Source of the DNA: Gammaproteobacteria bacterium
GTDB lineage: Bacteria; Pseudomonadota; Gammaproteobacteria; Acidiferrobacterales; Sulfurifustaceae
Length of the DNA: 64,000 nt
NCBI GenBank assembly: GCA_004298065.1
Contig: SCRL01000078.1
Span: forward strand, 1-64,000
Direction of reading: 5' to 3'
A model generated the notes under the pieces. The model was given only the letters and a program-made list of their open reading frames with translations. It was not told the origin of the DNA and ran no database searches. The position numbers and the translations under genes are program-made. The stretch's first letter is position 1. Each line of letters opens with the position of its first letter. Shown in pieces: positions 41,309 to 50,177 of this stretch.

Positions 41309-42142
41309 TCAGGGGGCGCGAAACCGGATCAAGGCCAGGGCGAGCGGCGCCACGATCCACGCGCCCATCACGGCGCCGAGCAGCCAGGGCGCGGTGAGCG
41401 TGTCAGACGCCACGGTCGCCAGTCCGTAGAACGTCTTCACCTCCTCGAGGCTGAAGACATTAAGCACGCGAAACACGTCCGCCGGATTGAGCAGCAGCAG
41501 GCCCGACACCAACGCCCCGGGCAGCGCACCCTCGGTGAGCACCAACACGCCGAGCAATATGAGATCGTAGACCAGCACGAACACGAACCAGAGCGCGATT
41601 GCCGCGCCACTCGCCGCGGTCTTGCTCGCGGCCAGCACCGACACCAGTACCGCCAGACTCAGGAACGCCATACCCATCAGGATCGCGCTCAGCATGAAGC
41701 CGCTGTAATGAAACAACGCCACCAGACCGCCCTGCGCCACGATCAGGACGCCCACCAGCCCGAAGCCCGCAAGCGTCGACACCGCGAGCGCCGCCGCGAG
41801 TCCGAGGTACTTGCCGATGAGCAGCTCGACGCGCGTGATCGGCAGCGACAGCAGCAGGTCGAGCGAACCACGTTCACGCTCGCCCACGATCGCATCGTAA
41901 CCGAGGATCAGCGCGATCAACGGCACCAGATAGATGGCGAGGCTCACGAGGCTCGCGATGGTGAGCTCGATGCCCTTGAAACCGACCGCGCCCTGCTGCG
42001 CCGCGCCGAAGTAGGCGATGACGAGCGCGAACAGTGTGAACACCGCCGCCACCGCCAGCACCCAGCGCGAACGCAATCGCTCGCGCAACTCCTTGCGCGC
42101 GATCGCCGCCACCTGCCGCCCTTCGAGCCGCGCCACCGTCAT
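41309..42142 (-). CDS. nosY: NosY ABC transporter permease
   Basis: 277 residues with six membrane helices (for instance VLAVAAVFTLFALVIAYFG and SLVSLAIYLVPLIALILGY). The conserved GYDAIVGERERGSLDLLLSLP motif of NosY follows the second helix (partly overlapping it here). With NosF it forms the NosFY2 ABC complex that works with NosD in NosZ CuZ assembly. ATG at 42142 overlaps the nosF stop by 4 nt. Confidence 0.95.
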   Translation of the reverse strand: MTVARLEGRQVAAIARKELRERLRSRWVLAVAAVFTLFALVIAYFGAAQQGAVGFKGIELTIASLVSLAIYLVPLIALILGYDAIVGERERGSLDLLLSLPITRVELLIGKYLGLAAALAVSTLAGFGLVGVLIVAQGGLVALFHYSGFMLSAILMGMAFLSLAVLVSVLAASKTAASGAAIALWFVFVLVYDLILLGVLVLTEGALPGALVSGLLLLNPADVFRVLNVFSLEEVKTFYGLATVASDTLTAPWLLGAVMGAWIVAPLALALIRFRAP

Positions 42143-43053
42143 GTCTCCGCGTAGCCCAGAAACACGTCCTCGAGCGACGGCTCGCGGATGTCGATGTCGG
42201 CCACCGCCCCGGCATGCGCCGCGAGCGCCTCGAGCACCGCCATCTTGCGATCGTGACCGCAGCGCACCTCGACCAGCCCGTCCTCGGTGTGCAGCGTGCA
42301 ACCGTCGACCAGCGCGAGCGATTGCATGAGCGCCGCGGCGCTGCCGGTGCGCAGCTTGAGGATAATCGCGAGCGACAGGTTGAGCCCGGCGCGCAACTCG
42401 GCGACCGTGCCCGCGGCCTTGAGCCGCCCGCCCTGGAGCAACGCCAGGCGGTCCACGCGTTCCTCGATCTGGGCCAGGTTGTGCGAGGACAGGATCACGG
42501 TCACGCCGCGCGCCTTGAGTCGCGCGAGGATTTCGTAGAATTCACGCACGCCTTCGGGGTCGAGGCCGGTGGTCGGCTCGTCCAGGAACAGGATCTCGGG
42601 ATTTCCGAGCAGTGCCTGCGCGAAGCCAAGCCGCTGGCGCATGCCCTTGGAGTAGCCACGCACGCTGCGCCGCGCGGCCGGTGCGAGCCCGACCTCCTCG
42701 AGCAGTCCCGGGCACTCGCGCCGCGCCACGCCCTTGAGGTCGGCGAAGAATTCGAGCGTCTCGAGGCCGTTCAGGTTGTCGTAGAACACGACGTTTTCGG
42801 GAAGATAGGCGAGACGCCGGCGCACCTCGCGGAACACCGGGCCGTTGACCGGCTGGCCGGCGATGTGGATCTCGCCCGTGTCCGGCGCCACCAGCCCGAG
42901 CATGAGCTTGATCAGCGTGCTCTTGCCGGCGCCGTTGTGGCCGATCAGCCCCAGCACCGCGCCCTCGCCGACGGCGAGGCTCACCCCGACGAGCGCCTGC
43001 ACCTCGCCGAAGCGGCGGCTCACCGCCTGCACGTCAATGGCCGGCGTATTCAA
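42139..43053 (-). CDS. nosF: NosF ABC transporter ATP-binding protein
   Basis: 304 residues from a TTG at 43053, which gives (M)NTPAIDVQAVSRRFG and has GGAG 8 nt upstream; an ATG at 43101 in the same frame lacks a ribosome site and would overlap nosD by 68 nt. Walker A GHNGAGKST, ABC signature GYSKGMRQRL, Walker B EILFLDEPTTGLDPEG and the switch region LSSHNL are present. Energises NosY in the Nos maturation complex. The exact start is uncertain. Confidence 0.93.
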   Translation of the reverse strand: MNTPAIDVQAVSRRFGEVQALVGVSLAVGEGAVLGLIGHNGAGKSTLIKLMLGLVAPDTGEIHIAGQPVNGPVFREVRRRLAYLPENVVFYDNLNGLETLEFFADLKGVARRECPGLLEEVGLAPAARRSVRGYSKGMRQRLGFAQALLGNPEILFLDEPTTGLDPEGVREFYEILARLKARGVTVILSSHNLAQIEERVDRLALLQGGRLKAAGTVAELRAGLNLSLAIILKLRTGSAAALMQSLALVDGCTLHTEDGLVEVRCGHDRKMAVLEALAAHAGAVADIDIREPSLEDVFLGYAET

Positions 43054-44320
43054 GCCAGCGGCTCCAGTCGGCGTGCCAGGGTCGCATGCGCGGGCGCTCA
43101 TCGATCACGCTGGTCGAGCGCAGCAGCGGAAACGTGCGCGCGGCAGCGCGCAGCGCCTGCACCGCGGGACTCGCGAGTAGCAGCTTCACCGACGGGTGCG
43201 TGGTGGTGAGCCGGTCGACGATGTCGGTCGCCTGATAGGCGTTGTCGCCGGCGCCGTCGCCGTCGCGGTCCCAGCCGGCGTAGTTGCTCCAGTAGTTGCC
43301 ACGCTCCCGGCCCCACGGCTCGTCGCGCGTGGCGACGTAGCGCACCTGCTCGTAATTGTTGATGAAATCGTTGCCATCCACCGCATTGCGGTAGGAACCG
43401 GCCCAGAGGTGCACGCCGACGCGGTTGGCGAGCACCAGGTTGTCGCGGATCGTGTTGTACTCGGCGTCGTAGACGAAGAACCCCTTTCCGTTGCCGACCA
43501 CGACGTTGCGTTCCACCACCGCGTCCTGGATCGTGCGCAACATGATGCCGTGATCGCTGTTGCCCCAGGCGACGTTGTCGCGCACCACCTGGTCGCGCAC
43601 CTCCATGAGCGCGAGCCCACCGCGGTTGAGATAGGTCTCGTTCTTCTCCCACAGGTTGTAATAGGAGTTCATGTAGTGCGTGCCATAGCGCAGGTGGTGC
43701 ATCTTGTTGCCGCGGAATACGGCGTGATGCGAGACGTCCACGTAGATGCCGTCGCGCGTGAAGCTGATGTGGTTGTCGAGCACCTGCGCGCCGGTGGTGT
43801 TGTACAGCTGGATGCCGTTACCGCGCTGCGCGCTCTGCACGTCGCGCTTGCCGGTGATGAGGTTGCCCTGGATCACGGGTTTCTCGACGCCCTCGACCCA
43901 GGTGCCGAACAGGTTATAGACCAGGTCGTTGTGGCGGATCGCGACGCGGTGCGCCCCGGGCTCGACGTAGATGCCGGCGTTCTGGGCGGTAAGGTCGGCG
44001 CCGCTGTCGCGGATGATGAATCCCTCGATGACGACGTCCGGCACCTTCACCCGGATGACGTCGCCCTGGTCGGCCCCGCTCACCGTCGGGCGGTTGCGCC
44101 CACGCAGCGTCAGGCGCTTGTCGATGACGAGGTGCTCGACGTAATCGCCGCGCTCGACGACCACCGTATCGCCGGCGCGCGCCTGGCGCACGGCCTGCGC
44201 GATCGACTCACCCGGCTGAACGACCCGCTCGGCAGCCGGCGACCATCCCGGAACGAGAAAGGCCGCAAACAACCCGAAACACGAAGCCCGAAGCCCGAAA
44301 CCGCGCGTCAGTACAGCCAT
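43034..44320 (-). CDS. nosD: NosD copper-delivery periplasmic protein
   Basis: 428-residue periplasmic right-handed beta-helix (CASH/PbH1 repeats). Signal peptide to about residue 30 (PGWSPAAE), then ERVVQPGESIAQAVRQARAG, repeated turns such as GNGIQLYNTTGAQVLDNHIS and DHGIMLRTIQDAVVERNVVV, and the NosD landmark RGNYWSNYAGWDRDGDGAGD. It takes copper from NosL and passes it to NosZ through the NosFY complex. The start at 44320 overlaps the nosR stop by 13 nt. Confidence 0.95.
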   Translation of the reverse strand: MAVLTRGFGLRASCFGLFAAFLVPGWSPAAERVVQPGESIAQAVRQARAGDTVVVERGDYVEHLVIDKRLTLRGRNRPTVSGADQGDVIRVKVPDVVIEGFIIRDSGADLTAQNAGIYVEPGAHRVAIRHNDLVYNLFGTWVEGVEKPVIQGNLITGKRDVQSAQRGNGIQLYNTTGAQVLDNHISFTRDGIYVDVSHHAVFRGNKMHHLRYGTHYMNSYYNLWEKNETYLNRGGLALMEVRDQVVRDNVAWGNSDHGIMLRTIQDAVVERNVVVGNGKGFFVYDAEYNTIRDNLVLANRVGVHLWAGSYRNAVDGNDFINNYEQVRYVATRDEPWGRERGNYWSNYAGWDRDGDGAGDNAYQATDIVDRLTTTHPSVKLLLASPAVQALRAAARTFPLLRSTSVIDERPRMRPWHADWSRWLEYAGH

Positions 44321-46890
44321 CGCAGTTCCGGCAGTCCGCGCAGGAACGCAAGCACGCCGACCCCCTTCATGATCAGGAACAGCGCCGCACCGATGAGCAG
44401 GTTCTTCATGGCCACGTAGGACATCATATCGGCCCACGTCGCGGGACGGAAACGGCGGCCCCACCACGGGCCTTCCTTGACGTACGGTTTGCAGAACATG
44501 CGCACGATGAGTTCGTACACGCTCCACGCGAGCCACCAGCCGAGGATGATGCCGGGGCCGAGCTTGCCGGCCGCGCCGAGCAACCACCCCCAGGTCACCA
44601 GCACGGCAAAGGCAACGCCCGTGGCCTGGAACAGGATCGGGCGCGTGAGAAACTTGCCGCTCCACGGGAGCAAGTGATCGATGAACTCGGCGCGCAGCCA
44701 CGCGGCCCACCCGAGGCGCGGTTCCGCCGGCGCCGGCGCCGCGGCCACCGGCACGATCGGAATGTAGTAGCCATCGGCACCGATGGCGGTGAGCGGCTCG
44801 TGGCGCTTCTGGCGCAGCTTGCGCTCGTGCGCCAGCGGCGGGCAGGACTTGGGATCGTAGTACATAACCATGCAATCGAGGCACAGCAGGCACTCGCGCT
44901 GGTCGATGCGCCCGGTCTTGTCGATGGCGAGCGAGGCGCAACCGACGGCGCAGGCATCGCACGGTCCGCATTCGGCCTTGCGCTTGAGTCCCCACCAGCG
45001 GAACGTCGAAGGCACGGCGAGGCTCGCGCCGAGCGGACAGAGATACTTGCAGAACGGCCGCTCCATGAACAGCGACGCCGCGAACAGCACGACCCAGAAG
45101 GTCACGAACGGCCAAGTGCGGTTCCACACGCCGACCAGGAACGTGGTCTTGAACGGCTCGACCTCGGCCAGCTTCTCGGCCAGCCCCATCGAGTAGAACG
45201 ACACGGCGAGCAGGCCGGCGAAGACGACGTATTTCGTCCATTTGAGCTTGTCGTGCAGTTGCTTCGGCAGATGGAACTGGAAGCGCTTGAGTCCGAGCTT
45301 GCCGGCGACCTTGAAGGCCACCTCGGTCATCGCACCATAGGGGCACAACCAGCCGCAGAACATGCCGCGTCCCCAGAAGAACGTGGTGACGATGACGAAC
45401 ACCCAGAAGAGAAAGATGAACGGATCGGTGAGAAACAGCTCCCACTCCCATTTGAACAGGATCGAGTGGAACCACGTGAGCACCTGGGTGATCGACGGCT
45501 GCGCCATGAGAGTGAAGCCGACGAAGCCGATGCTGACGAGCCAGAGCGCATATTTTGGAATCGCGACCCAGCGCTTGTCCTTGCGCTCGGCGCGGCGCAC
45601 CAGTCTGTCGCGCACCGCGTACATCGTGGCGGCGGCCACGAGTACCAGCGTAAATAGCACGATCTCGATCCAGCGCGCCTGCCAGATCTTCACCCACAGC
45701 GGCAGCGGCCGCTCCCACACCGGTCGGCCGCCTTCCAGGTAACGGTCGGGGAGCCAGTATTCGCGGTCGAAGTTGACGAAGCTGCGATGCCCGGTCTGCT
45801 GGTCGATGCGGTTGCCGAGGAACACCAGGCTCCACGGGTAGGCGGCGCTGAATCTGCCGCCGCGGACGATGAAAACCCCGGACTCGCGGAAAGTCGGCGC
45901 GCCCGGCGCCTGGATGCCGTAGAGGTTCAGATAGTCGAGGTCGCGGAACGTGAAGGTATCCAGGTCCTGCGCCACCTGGATGCGGTCGTAGATGCCGCCG
46001 CGCACGAACCCCGAACCCTTGAACGAGGACGTGCCGTTGGCGACGATGAAGATCGCGTGTTCGCCGGGCTTGAGGCCGGCCATCAGGCGTTCGTAGTTGT
46101 CGTCGCCGAGGACGCTGCGGCCGACCGTGGGCAGGTTGAGGTAGCCGAAGTACATGTCGATGTAGGGCTCGCCGGTGGGGAACTCTCCGAGGTCGTCGGG
46201 GTCGACGGTCAGCCGCTGCACCAGCCCCTTGCGCACCAGCGCCCGCCAATCGATCCGCTCGGCGAGCGGCGTGAACCGCGCCGCCGGCCGCTCGCGTGCC
46301 TTGAGGATGCCGACCTGCTTGGCGATTTCGTAGCCCGAGCGCAGGATCACCTGGTTCTCCGCGATCACCGTCACCGTCGCGCCGCTGATCGCGTCCACGC
46401 CGATGGTGCCCTCGCGCGCGCTGCCGACCTCGATCTTGTCGCCGACGAACTTGCCGAGGTACTGCTTGGTGAACTTGGTCAGCTCCGACTCCGGAATGCC
46501 GACCAGCAGGATCGGCTCGCTGTGTTTGAGGATCCTCACGCCGGTGATGACGCCCTTCGTGTCCATGCCGAGCAGCGTGACCACCGGTTTGCCCGAATAC
46601 GCCGGAATGTCCACGATGTCGGTGGACAGAAACACGTAACCGACGAGCGCCGGCTTTCCGTTCTCGCTGCGATAGGCCTCGACGTAGCTCGGCCGACCCT
46701 TGCGGCGCGAGAAGCTGTCGGCCGCCGGCATGACATCGCGACACGGCGCGTAGGCGCACAGGTCCGGGTCGGTCGAGAGTTGCACCGGCAGCGGCGCTTC
46801 GTACGACGCCGGCTCGGCTGCCACGGCAGCGGTCACTGCAAACAGCGGGAACAGAATTAATGCGCGCAGAAACTGGGCTGGGAATGTCAT
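44308..46890 (-). CDS. nosR: NosR flavin/iron-sulfur regulatory membrane protein
   Basis: 860-residue inner membrane protein needed for nos expression and electron supply to NosZ. Signal peptide (1-25), periplasmic FMN-binding domain (about 80-190) with covalent flavin site SGATVT, then polytopic membrane core. Cys motifs FCGWLCPYG (about 513) and KYLCPLGA (about 613) resemble NapH/polyferredoxin, followed by two cytoplasmic [4Fe-4S] motifs, ECGPCDACAVGCASL and ECLLCLDCMVMYYDPKSCPP (about 637-685). An extra C-terminal stretch with about three helices makes it longer than many NosR proteins (about 700-760). It has its own FNR box. Confidence 0.96.
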   Translation of the reverse strand: MTFPAQFLRALILFPLFAVTAAVAAEPASYEAPLPVQLSTDPDLCAYAPCRDVMPAADSFSRRKGRPSYVEAYRSENGKPALVGYVFLSTDIVDIPAYSGKPVVTLLGMDTKGVITGVRILKHSEPILLVGIPESELTKFTKQYLGKFVGDKIEVGSAREGTIGVDAISGATVTVIAENQVILRSGYEIAKQVGILKARERPAARFTPLAERIDWRALVRKGLVQRLTVDPDDLGEFPTGEPYIDMYFGYLNLPTVGRSVLGDDNYERLMAGLKPGEHAIFIVANGTSSFKGSGFVRGGIYDRIQVAQDLDTFTFRDLDYLNLYGIQAPGAPTFRESGVFIVRGGRFSAAYPWSLVFLGNRIDQQTGHRSFVNFDREYWLPDRYLEGGRPVWERPLPLWVKIWQARWIEIVLFTLVLVAAATMYAVRDRLVRRAERKDKRWVAIPKYALWLVSIGFVGFTLMAQPSITQVLTWFHSILFKWEWELFLTDPFIFLFWVFVIVTTFFWGRGMFCGWLCPYGAMTEVAFKVAGKLGLKRFQFHLPKQLHDKLKWTKYVVFAGLLAVSFYSMGLAEKLAEVEPFKTTFLVGVWNRTWPFVTFWVVLFAASLFMERPFCKYLCPLGASLAVPSTFRWWGLKRKAECGPCDACAVGCASLAIDKTGRIDQRECLLCLDCMVMYYDPKSCPPLAHERKLRQKRHEPLTAIGADGYYIPIVPVAAAPAPAEPRLGWAAWLRAEFIDHLLPWSGKFLTRPILFQATGVAFAVLVTWGWLLGAAGKLGPGIILGWWLAWSVYELIVRMFCKPYVKEGPWWGRRFRPATWADMMSYVAMKNLLIGAALFLIMKGVGVLAFLRGLPELRWLY

Positions 46891-46956
46891 CTGGAAAAGT
46901 GAGGACTTAACCGCTGGAACACGGACTATCCTACCACCCGGTTTGAATTACAACAT

Positions 46957-46970
46957 TTGACTGGGATCAA
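46957..46970. promoter_or_regulatory. FNR/DNR box upstream of nosR
   Basis: TTGAC-TGGG-ATCAA matches the FNR-family consensus TTGAT-N4-ATCAA at 9 of 10 positions. It lies between the PilJ-domain gene and nosR, centred 74 bp before the nosR ATG. A class II promoter would start about 32 nt before the gene. Confidence 0.8.
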
Positions 46971-46994
46971 TAGAGAATCGCGCCGCAACGCACG

Positions 46995-47789
46995 TCAGGC
47001 GGCATTTCGTTCGGCGCGCTCCTCGAACAGCAACACCAGTCGTTCGGTTTGCGCGAGCAGGCGTTCGCTGTGCTCGACGACCTGCGCGGCGCCGTCGCCG
47101 GGCGCTTCGAGCTGGCGGCGGTAGACAATCCACGCGCCGTCGATCTCGTCGAGCAGGGCGCGCAGCGCGGGCACGCCGGACGCGGCGTTGGCGAGCTGAT
47201 GCATGCCGGAGGAAAACTCGGCACGCGCGAAATTCAGCTCCATCTGCGCCGCCACCGAATTCACGCCCCAGGCGCGAAACAGATAGAACTTCGCTATCCG
47301 CTGCGACAGCATGCGCTGGCGCCCGGCGATGTTGATGAGCCGTTCGCCGGCGGGCGCGCGCGACGCCTTCTCGTAGGCAAGCGTCAGCCGGTGGGCGCGC
47401 TCCTGCACCTGCTCGCTCAGGTCATACACCGGCTGGGCCCGGTCGCGGCGGGACGGCGCGGCCACTGCCGCGCGGTACGCCGCCCAGTCGCGCTCAAGCG
47501 GCACGAGCGCGGCGCGCACGTCATCGTTCGGGACGAAGTCTTTCAGCTCGGCGAGCTGGGCCTGCTGCTGGGTGAGCGACGCATCGAGGATGGCATCGGC
47601 GCGCGCTGGCAGGACATTCAGACCGCGCATGACCCAGGCCTTGGCGAGGCGCTGCGCCAGCATGCGCTGGCGCCCGGACAGGTTGAGCGCGCCCGCGACG
47701 CTCAACCCCGGGCGCGCTGGCGCCGGCAAGGCCGCGGCCAGCGTCAATACGCCGAGGGCGGCGCCTTGCAGAAAAACACGACGCTCCAC
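46995..47789 (-). CDS. Tat-exported protein with two PilJ/NarX-type sensor domains
   Basis: 264 residues. N-terminus ERRVFLQGAALGVLTLAAAL looks like a twin-arginine signal (RRxFL) and there is no other membrane segment, so it should be a free periplasmic protein. The rest is two repeats of the PilJ N-terminal (type IV pili methyl-accepting transducer N) domain, each opened by its signature: NLSGRQRMLAQRLAK (36-50) and NIAGRQRMLSQRIAK (153-167). These motifs resemble the P-box of NarX/NarQ that binds nitrate and nitrite. It lies between nosZ and nosR. A sensor or buffer of N-oxides is possible but unproven. Confidence 0.8.
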   Translation of the reverse strand: MERRVFLQGAALGVLTLAAALPAPARPGLSVAGALNLSGRQRMLAQRLAKAWVMRGLNVLPARADAILDASLTQQQAQLAELKDFVPNDDVRAALVPLERDWAAYRAAVAAPSRRDRAQPVYDLSEQVQERAHRLTLAYEKASRAPAGERLINIAGRQRMLSQRIAKFYLFRAWGVNSVAAQMELNFARAEFSSGMHQLANAASGVPALRALLDEIDGAWIVYRRQLEAPGDGAAQVVEHSERLLAQTERLVLLFEERAERNAA

Positions 47790-47831
47790 CTTCGCCCTCC
47801 CCGCCGGCCGTCACCGCGCCGGCTGCAAAAC

Positions 47832-47854
47832 GAACCCGGCACGGGGCCGGGTTC
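47832..47854 (-). terminator. Hairpin after nosZ
   Basis: A perfect 9-bp stem GAACCCGGC / GCCGGGTTC with a 5-nt loop, followed on the minus strand by GTTTTGC. It lies 29 nt after the nosZ stop and probably makes nosZ a largely separate, abundant transcript from the downstream genes. Confidence 0.6.
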
Positions 47855-47882
47855 GGTGCTGCAAAGGCCGGACCACCGCGCG

Positions 47883-49823
47883 TCAGGCGCGCGCGACCAT
47901 CATGCGCCCGCGCATCTCGAGATGCAGCGCATGGCAGAAGTGCGTGCAGTAGTACCAGTACACGCCCGGCTTGTCGGCCCGGAAAGTAACGGATTTGGTC
48001 TCCTGCGGGTTGACGATGAAATTCACGTCGTACTTCGGTATCGCGAACCCGTGCGCCAGGTCCTCGACCTTGTCGTGGTTGGTGAGGATCACCGTCACCT
48101 CGTCGCCGACCTTGACCTTGAACTCGTTCAGGCCGAATGCCGGCGCCACCGAGGTGAGGTGCACCGTCACCTTCTTGCCGCTGCGCACCACCTTGGAACC
48201 GCCGATGTCCTTCACCGCGTTCGGGAACTCGGTCATCGTGTGCACCTGGCGCGTCTTGATCTTGTCGCGCTTGAGGACGATGAAGTCGTGCGGCTCCGGC
48301 CACACCGGCGATTCGTGCACCGTCTTCATCTTCTCGCCGGTGATGTCGATCAGCACCTCGTTCTCCGGATGCAGCGGCCCGACCGGCAGGTAGCGGTCCT
48401 TCGAGAACTTGCAGCCGACCACGAGCCACTTGCCATCGGCCTCGCGGGTCTCGTTCATGGAGGCATTGAGATGGCCCGGCTGGTAGTGCACGTCGATGCG
48501 GTCCACCACCGCCTTGGCGTTCTTGTCGCCCTTGAACGCCTTGATCGCGGCGTCGAGGTTCCACTTGACGATCTGGCTGTCGAGGAACAGCGTAGTGTAG
48601 GCGTTGCCGCGCCCGTCGAAGGCGGTGTGCAGCGGCCCGAGGCCGATCTCCGGCTCCGCGACCACGGTGTCGCGCGGGTCCTTGACCTTGCCCTCGAACC
48701 AGTCGAGCACCCTGACGAGCTCGATCACGGTCGCGGTCGGCGAGAGCTTGCCCGAACAGACGAAGTACTTGCCGTCGGGACTGGCGTTCACGCCGTGCGG
48801 GTTCTTCGGCACCGGCACGTAGCAGGTGAGCGCGGTCTTCGGGTCCTTGTTGGCGGCCTTGGTGCCGTCCACCACCGGCACGTTCGAGCCCGGGATGCGG
48901 AATACCTTGCCGGCCTTGACCGCGGCCTCGATGCGCGCGATGTTGAAGAACACGCACGCGTCGCGCTCCGCCGACATCATGTTGGCGTAGATCATGCCGT
49001 TCTCGGTGTTGTACTGGTTGGCCGCGGCGAGCTTGCCGTCGAACGAGGTGGCGACCAGGTCCATGTTGCCGTCCACCTTGCACTGCCAGCGCACCTCCAT
49101 GGTCTCGGCGTCCACGCAGGTAAACACGGCGAAGTACTTGTTCGGGTCTTCCATGCCGCTGCCGTCGTTCGGCTGCGGGATGTGGAACTCGCTGCCGCAG
49201 AACACGCGCGTGGTGTAATTCTTGGCCGCGTCCACCGGGTCGCGCTTGTCCGGGAAGATGCCGTGGAAGCCCTGGATGTTCGGAATCTCGGTGATCCTGT
49301 CGCATTCCATCGTCTCGAGCCGGATGCGCGCGATGCGCCCGTGAATCTTGTCGTTCACCCAGGCGTACTTGCCGTCGTAGGTGCCGTCCTTGTAGGAGGC
49401 GTGTACGTGGTGGGTGTCGCCGGTGGTGTACCGGAGGTGGCCGTCCGGGCGGGTGCCCAGGACCTTCTTCGACTCGTTGGTGTGGCCCCAGCCGGTCAGG
49501 GCGTCCGGGTTGAACACCGGGATGCGCTTGATCTCGCGTCCCGAAGGGATGCCGAGCACGCGCACCTCGCCCGAGTGGCCGCCGCTCCACAGACCATAAT
49601 ATTCGTCGAGCTGCCCGGGCTTGATCTCGTAGGAAAGCGCGCCGCCCTTGCCGCCACCGACGCCGCCGTCCTTGCACGCGGCGAGGCCGGCGCCGGACAG
49701 ACCGAGCAGCGCCGCGCTCCCGAGGAAGCGACGGCGGCTCATCCCCTGCTCCGAAGACGGCTCGGCGGATTGCACCGGTTGTTCCGCGGTCGCCTTGTCT
49801 GCGTTGTGCTTGTCGTGACTCAT
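47883..49823 (-). CDS. nosZ: Nitrous-oxide reductase (clade I, Tat-exported)
   Basis: Reduces N2O to N2, the last step of denitrification, in the periplasm. The 646-residue protein has a Tat signal with SRRRFLGSAALLGLSG (twin Arg, clade I type), a seven-bladed beta-propeller carrying the CuZ His ligands, and a C-terminal cupredoxin domain with the CuA site YYCTHFCHALHLEM (Cys-Cys-His-Met ligands). Motifs such as PDGKYFVCSGKLSPT and HYQPGHLNASMNE agree with NosZ. An FNR box lies about 170 bp upstream and a hairpin follows the gene. Confidence 0.98.
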   Translation of the reverse strand: MSHDKHNADKATAEQPVQSAEPSSEQGMSRRRFLGSAALLGLSGAGLAACKDGGVGGGKGGALSYEIKPGQLDEYYGLWSGGHSGEVRVLGIPSGREIKRIPVFNPDALTGWGHTNESKKVLGTRPDGHLRYTTGDTHHVHASYKDGTYDGKYAWVNDKIHGRIARIRLETMECDRITEIPNIQGFHGIFPDKRDPVDAAKNYTTRVFCGSEFHIPQPNDGSGMEDPNKYFAVFTCVDAETMEVRWQCKVDGNMDLVATSFDGKLAAANQYNTENGMIYANMMSAERDACVFFNIARIEAAVKAGKVFRIPGSNVPVVDGTKAANKDPKTALTCYVPVPKNPHGVNASPDGKYFVCSGKLSPTATVIELVRVLDWFEGKVKDPRDTVVAEPEIGLGPLHTAFDGRGNAYTTLFLDSQIVKWNLDAAIKAFKGDKNAKAVVDRIDVHYQPGHLNASMNETREADGKWLVVGCKFSKDRYLPVGPLHPENEVLIDITGEKMKTVHESPVWPEPHDFIVLKRDKIKTRQVHTMTEFPNAVKDIGGSKVVRSGKKVTVHLTSVAPAFGLNEFKVKVGDEVTVILTNHDKVEDLAHGFAIPKYDVNFIVNPQETKSVTFRADKPGVYWYYCTHFCHALHLEMRGRMMVARA

Positions 49824-49990
49824 GGCTGCACCTCTATATAAAAGGTTGAAATTGGAATGTCTGCGACCTTGTCAGGCCCGCTCGGCATCCGGTGAAATCA
49901 ATCTGCTGTCATTCGCGCTCTGTCCGGACAGGATAGCTGCGCCTGCGACAATCTGTCGCAGATTATTGGCACCAGAGCGTCCGGTCGCAT

Positions 49991-50004
49991 TTGACGTACA
50001 TCAA
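49991..50004. promoter_or_regulatory. FNR/DNR box upstream of nosZ
   Basis: TTGAC-GTAC-ATCAA matches the FNR-family consensus at 9 of 10 positions. It is centred 174 bp before the nosZ start, which would imply a leader of about 130 nt. The 354-bp gene-free interval 49824-50177 otherwise holds an imperfect hairpin near 49947-49965 (TGCGACAATCTGTCGCA) and the terminator at 50128-50152. Confidence 0.8.
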
Positions 50005-50127
50005 AATAGCCTTGGATGACTATGGCGCCGGAGAGACTGAGTTATTCCATCAACCATCCTGCGAAACGGAACGGCGCGATGGAAAACGCCGCGCTCGCAC
50101 GCCTTGCCCGCCGCCAGACCAAAAAAC

Positions 50128-50152
50128 AAAAGGCCGCCGGAGGCGGCCTTTT
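50128..50152 (-). terminator. Terminator of the efflux operon
   Basis: A perfect 11-bp stem AAAAGGCCGCC / GGCGGCCTTTT with a 3-nt loop. On the minus strand it is followed by GTTTTTTGG, a good T-run, 26 nt after the stop of the outer membrane factor gene. Confidence 0.88.
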
Positions 50153-50177
50153 GCGTATCGACCGAAACGAGGGTAAC

